DNA of 64,000 nucleotides from Massilia sp. 9I (GTDB lineage Bacteria; Pseudomonadota; Gammaproteobacteria; Burkholderiales; Burkholderiaceae_D), in NCBI RefSeq assembly GCF_902506415.1, contig NZ_LR733275.1, positions 1,524,448 through 1,588,447 of the forward strand, written 5' to 3'. Position 1 is the stretch's first letter. Each line of letters begins with the position of its first letter. A model generated the notes under the pieces. It did not search any database. It saw only the letters and a program-made list of their open reading frames with translations, and had not been told where the DNA came from. The position numbers and the translations under genes were made by a program. This document shows, in pieces, positions 27,076-35,183 of this stretch.

Positions 27076-27119
27076 CACCAGCCCGGAGGCTGGTGCCGCG
27101 TGCGGCCGCAAGGGCCGCA
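27076..27119. terminator. double hairpin between convergent chemoreceptor and repeat-protein genes
   Basis: Two adjacent stem-loops: CACCAGC/GCTGGTG (27076-27095) and TGCGGCC/GGCCGCA (27101-27119). They occupy the 86-bp gap between converging genes. There is no T tract on either strand, so this is a probable but not certain bidirectional terminator. Confidence 0.4.
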
Positions 27120-27140
27120 TCAGGTGACGCTGCTACGCGA

Positions 27141-27962
27141 TCAGTAGCCGCGGCCGGTGGTGCCGCCGCCGGTGCCGCCGCTGGTGGTGCTGGAACCGGT
27201 GGTGCCGGTGGTGCCGGTGGTGCCGCCCGTACCCGAGGTACCGGTGGTACCGGTGGTGCCGGTGGTGCCCGAGGTACCGGTGGTGCCCGAGGTACCGGTA
27301 GTGCCGGTGGTGCCTGCGCGGCCGGTGGAATCCATGGTGCCGGTCGAACCGCTGGTGCCCATGGTGCCGGTGGTTCCGGTGGCGCCGGTGCCCATCGAAC
27401 CGCTCGACGTGCCGGTGCCGGTGGTGCCGGTGGTGCCCGAGCTGCCGCTGGTGCCCGACGAGCTGCCGGTGCCCCACGAACCACTGGTGCCGGACGAGCC
27501 GCTGGTGCCGCTGGTGCCCGACGAACCACTGGTCGAGCTACGGGTTTCCGGTTCGCTCGAACGGCCGGTGCTGGTCTTGCCCGCTTCGACGCTCGAACCG
27601 CTGGTGCCCATCGAACCGCTGGAGCCGCTCTGGCCGCTCATGCCGCTCGAGCCGCTCTGGCTGCCCGAATCCATCGAGCCGCTCTGGCTCGAACCGGTCG
27701 AGCCGCTGTGGCTGGAACCGCTGCTCGAATGCTTCTTCTTGCTGTGCTTCTTGTCATGCTTCTGCGAGCTGCCGGTCGCGCTCGACGACGAGCTGCCGCT
27801 GCTTTGATCGTTCATGCTGCCGCTCTGGCTGGTGCCGGTGGTCGCGCTGGTGCCCGACTGGTCTGCGGTGCTGCTCGATTGTGCGTGCACAGCGGTGGCG
27901 CCGAACATGGCGGCGGCAACAGAGGCGCTCAGCAGGCCTTTCAGTAGCGAATTCATCTTCAT
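27141..27962 (-). CDS. exported Gly/Ser/Thr-rich low-complexity repeat protein
   Basis: A 273-residue protein made almost wholly of Gly, Ser and Thr after a signal peptide (LLKGLLSASVAAAMFGATAV, then HAQ). AGGAG lies seven bases before the ATG. Residues about 30-60 are Ser/Gln rich, a basic cluster KHDKKHSKKKHSSS follows (about 68-81), and from about 150 the chain is a run of GTT, GTS and GSS tripeptides with occasional Met or Asp, ending GGGTTGRGY. No fold or enzyme motif is present. It is probably a flexible secreted or envelope protein; I do not recognise it further. Repeat length may vary between strains. Confidence 0.75.
   Translation of the reverse strand: MKMNSLLKGLLSASVAAAMFGATAVHAQSSSTADQSGTSATTGTSQSGSMNDQSSGSSSSSATGSSQKHDKKHSKKKHSSSGSSHSGSTGSSQSGSMDSGSQSGSSGMSGQSGSSGSMGTSGSSVEAGKTSTGRSSEPETRSSTSGSSGTSGTSGSSGTSGSWGTGSSSGTSGSSGTTGTTGTGTSSGSMGTGATGTTGTMGTSGSTGTMDSTGRAGTTGTTGTSGTTGTSGTTGTTGTTGTSGTGGTTGTTGTTGSSTTSGGTGGGTTGRGY
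27148..27540. repeat. imperfect 9-bp tandem repeat inside the Gly/Ser/Thr gene
   Basis: Units close to GGTGGTGCC (minus strand GGCACCACC) are repeated many times with small changes and encode the GTT/GTS tripeptides. Near-identical units would allow slippage and length change in frame. Confidence 0.8.
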
Positions 27963-28095
27963 GTCGATCTCCTAAAATTGTCTTCGGGGCTGGATGCTCA
28001 ACAATATCAATAAGATATTGAATTTAGGTTTCCGAGTTTAGAGAGAGCGATTCGAGGAAGGCGCACGGTAGCCTCCCGGAAAAACAAAAAGTTGG

Positions 28096-29340
28096 TCAAC
28101 GCGGCGCCGGCGCGGCCAGGCCGGCGGCTTGGGCCGACAGGGTGCCGAGCTCGGTGTACAGCGTCAGGATATTGCTCTTGTCATCAGGGTAGACCCGGTT
28201 CGACAGGAACACGTAGAACGTCCCCGACTGTGGATCGACCCACAGGATGCAGCCCGTGAAACCGGTATGGCCGAAGCTTCCGACCGGGAACACGCTGCCG
28301 CGCGGACGCTGCGCATACGGCGAATCGATGTCCATGCCCATCCCGCGCAGCGCCAGCCCTTGCGGCGACTGCACGGTGGTCAGCAGGCGCACGCTGTCCC
28401 GGCTCAGGACGCGCACCCCATCGAGCTCCCCGCCCTGGACCAGCATGCGCCCGAAGCGCGCCACGTCGCGCACCGTCGAAAACACGCCGGCAGAACCGCC
28501 CACGCCACCCATGCGACGGACGGTCGGATCGTGTACGGCGCCCTGCAGCAGCTGCCCCGGGCCAAGGTCGCCGTGCAGGGCCGCATCCGGAGCGCTGTCG
28601 GCCCCGCGCTGGGTCGGCGCGATGCGCGCGGCCGCCATGCGGGCGAGGGGCAGGTAGCCGGTGTCGCGCATGCCGAGCGGCGCGAAGATGCGCTCCTGCG
28701 CAAAGCGCTCTTGCGGCATGCCTGAGACCTTTTCTACCAGCAGGCCGAGCAGGATGTAGTTGATGTCGGAGTAGCGGAAAAAGATCCCTGGCGGATGCGA
28801 CAGCTCGCGGCTGCAGGCCAGCGCCAGTGCCGCCTGCTTGCCTTCCCAGGCCGGCTTGGCCGGCAGGCCCGCCGGCATCCCGGACGAATGGGTCAGCAGC
28901 TGGCGCACCGTGATCGCTTCCTTGCCGCTGCCGGTGCACTCGGGGAAGTAGCGCGCCAGCGGCGCTTCCAGATCCAGCTTGCCCTCCTCGGCCAGCAGCA
29001 GCACCGAGGGCGCGGTCGACAGCACCTTGGACAGCGAAGCGGCATCGAACACGGTCTCCGGCGTGACCGGTGTGGCGCCGTCGTCGTAGGTGAAGCGCCC
29101 ATAGCCCTTCTCGTACACGGCGCCGTCCCGCTCGAGGTGGAACACGGCGCCCGGCAGCTTGCGCTCGGCGATGCTGGCCTCGATCGCGCGGTCGATCTGC
29201 GCCAGCCGCGCCGCGTCCAGGCGCGCGTCAGGCCGCATTGCACTCCCCGATAACTGGGCGCAGCCGGCAGCCAGCAGCGCAGTACACAGGGTGGCAAGGA
29301 GAGTCGTGCGGCGGCATGGCAGGAAGGCGAAACTGGACAT
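28096..29340 (-). CDS. serine hydrolase lipoprotein, beta-lactamase/class C-like fold
   Basis: A 414-residue exported hydrolase of the beta-lactamase (PF00144) family. The start at 29340 is set by a lipoprotein signal peptide, FLPCRRTTLLATLCTALLAA then GC, with Cys27 as the lipidation site; the longer open frame to 29538 has no signal. The nucleophile motif is S102-x-x-K105 (SLSK), the second motif is around YSDINY, and the third is HTGFTG in place of KTG. These place it with esterase, DD-peptidase and EstB-like members rather than true beta-lactamases. It is probably anchored in the outer membrane facing the periplasm. The substrate is unknown. A second member of the family is encoded at 31142. 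Confidence 0.88.
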   Translation of the reverse strand: MSSFAFLPCRRTTLLATLCTALLAAGCAQLSGSAMRPDARLDAARLAQIDRAIEASIAERKLPGAVFHLERDGAVYEKGYGRFTYDDGATPVTPETVFDAASLSKVLSTAPSVLLLAEEGKLDLEAPLARYFPECTGSGKEAITVRQLLTHSSGMPAGLPAKPAWEGKQAALALACSRELSHPPGIFFRYSDINYILLGLLVEKVSGMPQERFAQERIFAPLGMRDTGYLPLARMAAARIAPTQRGADSAPDAALHGDLGPGQLLQGAVHDPTVRRMGGVGGSAGVFSTVRDVARFGRMLVQGGELDGVRVLSRDSVRLLTTVQSPQGLALRGMGMDIDSPYAQRPRGSVFPVGSFGHTGFTGCILWVDPQSGTFYVFLSNRVYPDDKSNILTLYTELGTLSAQAAGLAAPAPR

Positions 29341-29469
29341 GGATGGCGGGCCTGGGGGTCGGTGATGCGTCCGATCATAAGGACGGGTCCGCCAAGGGTC
29401 AATGTTTACGCACATGCAATTTATGGGTGGCCGCGCACGCGGAAAATCGGATCGGCGTAAGATAAATGG

Positions 29470-30456
29470 ATGATTCCATTTTCCATACTCGACCTCGCGC
29501 CCATCACTGAAGGCAGCGATGCGGCAACTTCTTTCCAACGCTCACTCGACCTCGCCCAGCACGGCGAGCGCTGGGGCTACAAGCGTTTCTGGCTGGCGGA
29601 ACACCACGGCATGCCGGGCATCGCCAGCGCCGCGACCTCGGTCCTGATCGGCCACGTGGCGGCCGGCACCAAGAGCATCCGGGTCGGCGCCGGCGGCATC
29701 ATGCTGCCGAACCACTCTCCCCTGGTGATCGCCGAACAGTTCGGCACCCTGGCCTCGCTGTTCCCGGGCCGTATCGACCTGGGCCTCGGCCGTGCGCCCG
29801 GTTCCGACCACACCACCGCGCGCGCCCTGCGCCGCAACCTGGCCTCGGACGCCGACGAATTCCCGCAGGACGTCGTCGAATTGATGGACTACTTTGCCGA
29901 TTCGCCGCGTCGCCAGGTGCGTGCGGTGCCGGGCGCGGGCCTGGACGTGCCGGTGTGGATCCTCGGTTCCAGCCTGTTTGGCGCACAGCTGGCAGCGGCG
30001 CTCGGCCTGCCTTATGCGTTTGCCTCGCATTTCGCGCCGCAGATGATGATGCAGGCGATCGAGATCTACCGGTCGACCTTCCGGCCCTCGAAGCAGCTCG
30101 ACAAACCGTACGTGATGCTCGGCTTTAACGTGTTCGCCGCCGACACCGACGAGGAAGCGCAGCTGCTGGCGACGTCGATGCAGCAGGCCTTCGTGAACCT
30201 GCGCACCGGCCGTCCGACCAAGCTGCAGCCGCCGGTGCCGGGCTACCTGGAAAACCTGGGTACGGCCGAACGCATGATGTTAGACAGCGTGCTGTCCTGC
30301 ACCGCGATCGGCGCGCCGGCCACGGTCGAGAGCCAGCTGCGCAGCTTCATCGCGCGCACCAAGCCGGACGAGCTGATGATCACTTCGCAGATCTTCGACC
30401 ACGCGGCGCGCTTGCACGCCTACGAGATCACGGCCGAGATCAACCGCAAGGGCTGA
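29470..30456 (+). CDS. LLM class flavin-dependent oxidoreductase (YhbW-like)
   Basis: A 328-residue luciferase-like monooxygenase. Family marks are [20 protein letters not shown] at the start, then [40 protein letters not shown] and [16 protein letters not shown], the pattern of the group-2 MsnO8/YhbW proteins. It would bind reduced FMN and oxidise an unknown substrate. Start ATG at 29470; the gene is divergent from the serine hydrolase lipoprotein and convergent with the YecD-like gene 6 bp away. Confidence 0.92.
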   Translation: MIPFSILDLAPITEGSDAATSFQRSLDLAQHGERWGYKRFWLAEHHGMPGIASAATSVLIGHVAAGTKSIRVGAGGIMLPNHSPLVIAEQFGTLASLFPGRIDLGLGRAPGSDHTTARALRRNLASDADEFPQDVVELMDYFADSPRRQVRAVPGAGLDVPVWILGSSLFGAQLAAALGLPYAFASHFAPQMMMQAIEIYRSTFRPSKQLDKPYVMLGFNVFAADTDEEAQLLATSMQQAFVNLRTGRPTKLQPPVPGYLENLGTAERMMLDSVLSCTAIGAPATVESQLRSFIARTKPDELMITSQIFDHAARLHAYEITAEINRKG

Positions 30457-30461
30457 AGCGG

Positions 30462-31052
30462 TCAAGCGTCGCCGGTTCCAGCCTGTAACAGGTCGATGAT
30501 GGCGCGGGTGGAGCGCACCCGCCCCATCTTCGGGAAGATGTGCTTGCAAGCAAAGTGGTGCGCTTCGGCCTCTATGCTGCTCATCGCATCTTCCGCGAAC
30601 ACCAGCTTGTAGTTGCGATCGAAAGCGGCGCGCGCCGTCGATTCGACGCCGAAGTTGGTGGCGATGCCGCCCAGGATCAGCGTATCGATGCCGCGCCGGC
30701 GCAGCAGCTGGTCCAGTTCAGTGCCGTAGAACGCGCCCCACTGGCGCTTGGTGACCACGATGTCGGTCGCTTCCACGCCGGCAAGCTCGGCCAGTTCCGA
30801 GGCATCGTAGGGTGGCGCGGCCGCACCTGGCGGGCGCATCGGCGCATCGGCCAGCGGGGTCGGCAATTCGTTCAGCAGCACCCGCACGTACACCACCATC
30901 GCGCCGCGGCCGCGCATTTCCTGCGCCAGCAGCACGCAACTGCCGACCGCCTGCTCGGCGCTGTAGGGCGCCAGTTCACGGTTGACGTTGCTGTTTTGCA
31001 AGTCGATCAGCACGAGCGCCGTGCGCGCCAGGTTCAAGGCTTGTTCGTTCAT
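30462..31052 (-). CDS. isochorismatase-fold hydrolase, YecD-like, lacking the catalytic cysteine
   Basis: A 196-residue protein of the isochorismatase/cysteine hydrolase superfamily. It matches E. coli YecD from memory in VTKRQWGAFYGTELDQLLRR, RGIDTLILGGIATNFGVEST and ARAAFDRNYKLVFAEDAMSS. The catalytic Asp (VLIDLQ) and Lys (TKRQ) are present, but where cysteine hydrolases have TDxCV this protein has TNFGVE, so there is no nucleophilic Cys. That is also the YecD pattern and fits an isochorismatase-like mechanism or a non-hydrolytic role. AGGAGG before the ATG at 31052 supports the start. It has no linked siderophore genes. Confidence 0.88.
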   Translation of the reverse strand: MNEQALNLARTALVLIDLQNSNVNRELAPYSAEQAVGSCVLLAQEMRGRGAMVVYVRVLLNELPTPLADAPMRPPGAAAPPYDASELAELAGVEATDIVVTKRQWGAFYGTELDQLLRRRGIDTLILGGIATNFGVESTARAAFDRNYKLVFAEDAMSSIEAEAHHFACKHIFPKMGRVRSTRAIIDLLQAGTGDA

Positions 31053-31141
31053 GGCCGTCCTCCTACGCGCAGTATGGCGATTTCGTGCCCCTTCCGGCGC
31101 ACGCGGCTACAATGCCCCGACCACGTCTATTGGGAGTCCGC

Positions 31142-32206
31142 ATGCAACGTCGCTACTTTCTTCACCTTTCCTCGTTCGCCGCGCTCGGCCTGCTGTCCGG
31201 CTGCGCCGCGGTCGCGAACCTGACCACCGGCCCGCTGATCGAGCGCCACGTCCCCAAGGATTACAGCGGCGTGGTCGCGGTGCGCAAGGATGCGCGCTCG
31301 ACCCTCGTCACCCATGCCAGCGGACTGGCGCTGCGCGAAGAAAAGCAGCCGATGACGAAGGACACGCGCTTCCTGGTCGGATCGATGAGCAAGTGGATCA
31401 GCGCCGTCGCCGTGCTGCGCCTGGCCGACATGGGCAAGCTCGACCTGGATGCGCCGATCGCGCGCCACCTGCCGGAACTGCCGGCGGCGAACGGCGCGGT
31501 TACCCTGCGCCAGCTGATGTCGAACCGCAGCGGCATCCCGAACGGCCTGGCCGAAGCGCTGCGCAAGGACCGCGCGGTCGAGAAGCTCGAGATCGGCCCG
31601 GTCGAGGCGGCCCTGCGCTTCGCTACCGGCACGCCGACATCGGCGCCGGGGCAGCAATGGGATTACTCGTACACCAACTGGATTTTGGTCGCGGCCGTCG
31701 TCGAGCGCGCCACCAAGGAGCAGTTCACGGAGGTGGTGGAAGAACTGGTGCTGGCGCCCGCCGGCGTGCGCGACACCAGTTTCGCCGGCACCGGCTACGA
31801 GGACGAAGTGGGCATGGCGGTGGCCTACAACGCGGCCGGCCAACGCAAGACCGCGGCCGTGCCGCCGATGGTGGCGGCCAGCGGCACCCTGTACAGCACC
31901 GCGCGCGACCTGGTGGCGATCGCCGACAGCGTCTACTTCACCAAACTGCTGTCGGACAAGTCGCGCCAGGCGCTCTCCACCGTGGTGGTGCCGTCGGAAG
32001 AGTACGCGCTGGGCGGCAAGGTAAAAACCGTCAACACGAAAAAAGGCGCCCGCTCCCTGGCTTGGGAAGCGGGCGCCATCGGGGGCTACAAGACGCTGCT
32101 CGCCTACGACCCGGCGGACGGCCGGGCCGTGGTCCTGCTGAACAACACCGACATGCAGCAGTCGGATCAGGCGAAGATCGCCTTGGCGCTGTTCGACGAC
32201 ATGTAA
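31142..32206 (+). CDS. serine hydrolase lipoprotein, beta-lactamase-like
   Basis: A 354-residue member of the beta-lactamase-related family. The start ATG at 31142 has GGGAG upstream and gives a lipoprotein signal FLHLSSFAALGLLSG followed by Cys21. The nucleophile motif is S81-M-S-K84, and the second motif lies in WDYSYTNWILVA. The C-terminal part is shorter than in the hydrolase at 28096, and the third motif is not obvious; GAIGGYKTLLAY is the best candidate. It may be a DD-carboxypeptidase-like or esterase enzyme in the periplasm. A strong minus-strand terminator is written into its last 170 bp. Confidence 0.86.
   Translation: MQRRYFLHLSSFAALGLLSGCAAVANLTTGPLIERHVPKDYSGVVAVRKDARSTLVTHASGLALREEKQPMTKDTRFLVGSMSKWISAVAVLRLADMGKLDLDAPIARHLPELPAANGAVTLRQLMSNRSGIPNGLAEALRKDRAVEKLEIGPVEAALRFATGTPTSAPGQQWDYSYTNWILVAAVVERATKEQFTEVVEELVLAPAGVRDTSFAGTGYEDEVGMAVAYNAAGQRKTAAVPPMVAASGTLYSTARDLVAIADSVYFTKLLSDKSRQALSTVVVPSEEYALGGKVKTVNTKKGARSLAWEAGAIGGYKTLLAYDPADGRAVVLLNNTDMQQSDQAKIALALFDDM
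32039..32077 (-). terminator. Rho-independent terminator for the M16 gene, embedded in the facing coding region
   Basis: Read on the minus strand: GGCGCCCGCTTCCC, loop AAGCCA, then GGGAGCGGGCGCC, directly followed by TTTTTT. This is a 13-bp GC-rich stem with one bulged base plus a T6 tract. It lies about 160 nt beyond the M16 stop codon and inside the serine hydrolase gene of the other strand. Confidence 0.75.
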
Positions 32207-32229
32207 GGTGGACGGCGGCGCCGTCCACC
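32207..32229. terminator. perfect hairpin between convergent genes
   Basis: GGTGGACGGC and GCCGTCCACC form a perfect 10-bp stem with a 3-nt loop. It begins directly after the serine hydrolase stop codon and ends 7 bp before the M16 stop. There is no T tract, so it may block RNA decay or act in Rho-dependent ends. Confidence 0.5.
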
Positions 32230-32236
32230 CCGCACA

Positions 32237-35014
32237 TCACTGGACAGGCTTGCCGTCGGCGTCAATCTTGCGGACTTCGCCGACGTTCAGCGCACGGATG
32301 TCCGATTCGATCTTGCTCAGGTCACCCACCACGACCCACACCAGGCGGTTCGGCGTGAAGCTGCGGGCCGCCAGCGCATTGGCCGCTTGCGGAGTCAGCG
32401 ACAGCGCCTTCTCGGTGAAGGTGTTGTAGTAGTCCTCCGGCAGGCCATACTGCACGATGTTGGTGTAGGCGCCGGTCAGCTGGCCGGCGGTCTCGAAGCT
32501 GCCCGGCAGGCCCAGCGTGTTGTTGGCCAGGGCCGCCTTCAGTTCGTCCGGCGAGATCGGTTTGCCGCCCGCGATATCGCGGTACTCGCGCACCAGCTCC
32601 TGCAGCGATTCACGGGTCTTGTCGGTCTGCACCGGCGAGACGCTGATGAACGGACGCTGGCCGAGGGCCGGCTGGAGCTGGCTGTAGACGCCGTAGGACC
32701 AGTGCTTGTCCTCGCGCAGGTTCATGTTGATGCGCGAGCTGAAGGTGCCGCCGAACACATCGTTGACGATTTCCAGCGGCAGCGCCTCCGGATCGTTGCG
32801 CGGCCCTGCCAGCTGGGCGCCGACGATCACGCTCTGCAGCGCGCCCGGACGGTCGACCAGGTAGACCACGCTCTTTTCCGGTGCGGCGACCGTGGTCAGC
32901 ACCTTCTTCGGCACTTCGCCGGCCTTCCAGCCGGCGAAGGCTTTCTCGAGCTGCGGCTTGACTTCGGCCAGGGTGGTGTCGCCCACCACCAGCAGGGTCG
33001 CGTTGTTCGGCTTGAACCAGGTGGCGTGGTACTTCGCCAGGTCGTCGCGGGTCATGCGCTTGACCGCTTCCTCGGTACCGGTGCCGGTGAAGGGCTTGGC
33101 GTACACGTGCTGATTGCCGTACAGGATGCTCGGCAGCACGCGCAGGGCCATCAGCTGCGGCACGGTCTTCTCGCGCGCGATCGCGGCCAGGCGGTCCTTC
33201 TGCAGGCGCTCGAACTCGTTCTGCGGGAAGGCAGGGTTCAGGATCAGGTCCGAATACAGGTTCAGCGCCTGCGGCATGGTGGCCTTGAGCGTGTTCATGT
33301 AGACGATGCCGCTATCCAGGTTGGCGCTGGCGCCGAACTGCGCGCCCAGGCTCTGGAAGGCTTCGCCGATCTCGAGCGACTTGCGGGTCCGGGTGCCTTC
33401 TTCGAGCATGCGCATGGCCAGGCTGGCGACGCCCGGCTTGTCCGCCGCATCCGAGGCATAGCCGCTGTCCACCAGCAGCTGGAAGTTGACCACCGGTGCG
33501 TCATGGCGCTCGGCCAGCACGACCTTCAGGCCGTTCGACAGCGTCATCTTCTGCATTTCCGGCAGCTTCAGGGCCATCGGCTTGCCGAGTGCCGGCTCCT
33601 TGCTGCGGTCCACGCCCGGCTTGCCCGCCGCCAGGCCAGTCGGGTACGGGTCGACCTGCAGGACGAAGTCGCCATCGCTCAGCCAGTCGTTCATGGCCTT
33701 CTTCACGGACGCCGGGGTGGCATCCTTGACGCGCTGCAGATAGACCTTGTAGCAGTCCGGATTGCCGGTATAGGTCTGGCACGATGCCAGCAGGTCGCTC
33801 TTGCCGCCGAAGCCGCCAACGCGCTCGGTCATGCGGGCGTAGCGCGCCAGGATGGTGGTCTTCGCCAGGCGCAGTTCGCTTTCCGTCGGGCCGCTCTTCA
33901 TCAGGGCCTTGAGCTCTTCGTCGGCGATGCGCTCCATCTTGGCGGCGTCGGCGCCCGGACGCGCGGTCAGGGTCATGTCGAACTGGCCGCCGATCTCCGA
34001 ACCGTCGTTGCTGCCGACCGCGCTGGTGGCCAGCTGGTCCTTGTACACCAGGCGCTTGTACAGGCGCGAGGTTTTGCCGCCGCCCAGCACCAGGGCCGCC
34101 AGGTCGAGATCCGCTTCTTCCGGCGTATTCGCGCCCGGCACATTCCAGGTGCGGTAGATGCGCGACTGCGGCACGCGGTCCTGCACGGTGGTACGGTGGG
34201 TGCCGGTGCGCTTGGCGATCCAGGCTTCATGCTTGGCCAGCGGCGGGCCCGGAGGAATGTGGCCGTAGTACTGCTCGACCTTCTGGCGCGCCACTTCCGG
34301 CGTGATGTCGCCGGACAGCACCAGCACGGTGTTGTTCGGGCCGTAGTTCTTCTTGAACCAGTCCTGCACGTCGGTCATCGATGCCGCGTCCAGGTCTTCC
34401 ATCTTGCCGATCACGGTCCAGGAGTACGGGTGGCCGACCGGGTAGGTGTTGTTGACCAGCAGCTCGTAGGCGACGCCGTAGGGCTGGTTCTCGCCCTGGC
34501 GTTTTTCGTTCTGCACCACGCCGCGCTGCAGGTCGAGCGTCTTCTTGTCGACGGTGCCGAGCAGGTGGCCCATGCGGTCGCTCTCGGCGAACAGCGCATA
34601 GTCCAGCATCGAGGTCGGCACGTTCTGGAAATAGTTGGTGCGGTCCTGGTTGGTGGTGCCGTTCAGGTCGGTCGCGCCGATCCCTTCCATCGCGTTGATA
34701 TAGGTCTTCTTGAAGTTGTCGCTGCCGCCGAACATCAGGTGTTCGAACAGGTGGGCGAAGCCGGTCTTGCCGACCTTTTCATTCTTGGACCCGACGTGGT
34801 ACCAGGTGTTGATCGCCACCACCGGCGTCTTGTGGTCCTCGTGGACCAGCACCGTCAGCCCGTTCTTCAGGGTGAACTTGGTGTACTTGACGTCAGGGAT
34901 GGGAATGTCGGGCGTGCTGGCCTGTTTGGCCGGGGCCGCGCCGGCGGCGGAAACGCCCGTGGCGAGCGCGAGCGCTACTGCCAGGCGGAGACTGCGACGA
35001 AGGGATACTGCCAT
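32237..35014 (-). CDS. M16 family metalloprotease, double-domain (insulinase/pitrilysin-like), exported
   Basis: A 925-residue zinc peptidase with a signal peptide (SLRLAVALALATGVSAAGAA). The N-terminal half has the inverted zinc motif HLFEH (H88, E91, H92), with the third ligand E170 in LQRGVVQNEKRQ. The C-terminal half (from about 470) is the inactive M16 partner domain with the substrate-binding pair in TFSSRINMNLRED then KHWSYGVYSQ. All catalytic residues are intact. GGAGGAG before the ATG at 35014 supports the start. Family members degrade peptides in the periplasm. Two candidate terminators follow its stop. Confidence 0.93.
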   Translation of the reverse strand: MAVSLRRSLRLAVALALATGVSAAGAAPAKQASTPDIPIPDVKYTKFTLKNGLTVLVHEDHKTPVVAINTWYHVGSKNEKVGKTGFAHLFEHLMFGGSDNFKKTYINAMEGIGATDLNGTTNQDRTNYFQNVPTSMLDYALFAESDRMGHLLGTVDKKTLDLQRGVVQNEKRQGENQPYGVAYELLVNNTYPVGHPYSWTVIGKMEDLDAASMTDVQDWFKKNYGPNNTVLVLSGDITPEVARQKVEQYYGHIPPGPPLAKHEAWIAKRTGTHRTTVQDRVPQSRIYRTWNVPGANTPEEADLDLAALVLGGGKTSRLYKRLVYKDQLATSAVGSNDGSEIGGQFDMTLTARPGADAAKMERIADEELKALMKSGPTESELRLAKTTILARYARMTERVGGFGGKSDLLASCQTYTGNPDCYKVYLQRVKDATPASVKKAMNDWLSDGDFVLQVDPYPTGLAAGKPGVDRSKEPALGKPMALKLPEMQKMTLSNGLKVVLAERHDAPVVNFQLLVDSGYASDAADKPGVASLAMRMLEEGTRTRKSLEIGEAFQSLGAQFGASANLDSGIVYMNTLKATMPQALNLYSDLILNPAFPQNEFERLQKDRLAAIAREKTVPQLMALRVLPSILYGNQHVYAKPFTGTGTEEAVKRMTRDDLAKYHATWFKPNNATLLVVGDTTLAEVKPQLEKAFAGWKAGEVPKKVLTTVAAPEKSVVYLVDRPGALQSVIVGAQLAGPRNDPEALPLEIVNDVFGGTFSSRINMNLREDKHWSYGVYSQLQPALGQRPFISVSPVQTDKTRESLQELVREYRDIAGGKPISPDELKAALANNTLGLPGSFETAGQLTGAYTNIVQYGLPEDYYNTFTEKALSLTPQAANALAARSFTPNRLVWVVVGDLSKIESDIRALNVGEVRKIDADGKPVQ

Positions 35015-35073
35015 GCTGCTCCTCCAATAGGATCATCCGGTTCAGGATGGAAAACGGCGGGTTGCCGCAAACC

Positions 35074-35099
35074 GGCCGGCCAGTGCGAGCTGGCCGGCC
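35074..35099 (-). other. strong hairpin between the sugar dehydrogenase and M16 protease genes
   Basis: GGCCGGCCAG and CTGGCCGGCC form a perfect 10-bp stem around TGCGAG. It lies in the 169-bp gap downstream of the sugar dehydrogenase gene and upstream of the M16 gene on the same strand. Only three Ts follow, so it is a weak terminator or an mRNA-stabilising structure. Confidence 0.45.
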
Positions 35100-35183
35100 A
35101 ATCCTTGCATTCTAGGCAGCTTTTGTTATTGCAACAAAGAATAAATTTGGCGTGGAAATGAATCCATGCCATTGGCATTGCTT

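Noticed and set aside
27157..27807. Plus-strand open frame with Pro-Val repeats opposite the Gly/Ser/Thr gene
   Set aside because: Mirror of the 9-bp repeat. Only the minus-strand frame has a signal peptide and a ribosome site.
32387..35161. Long plus-strand open frame of over 900 codons
   Set aside because: Antisense to the M16 protease gene, with His/Gln/Arg/Val-rich composition typical of a shadow frame.
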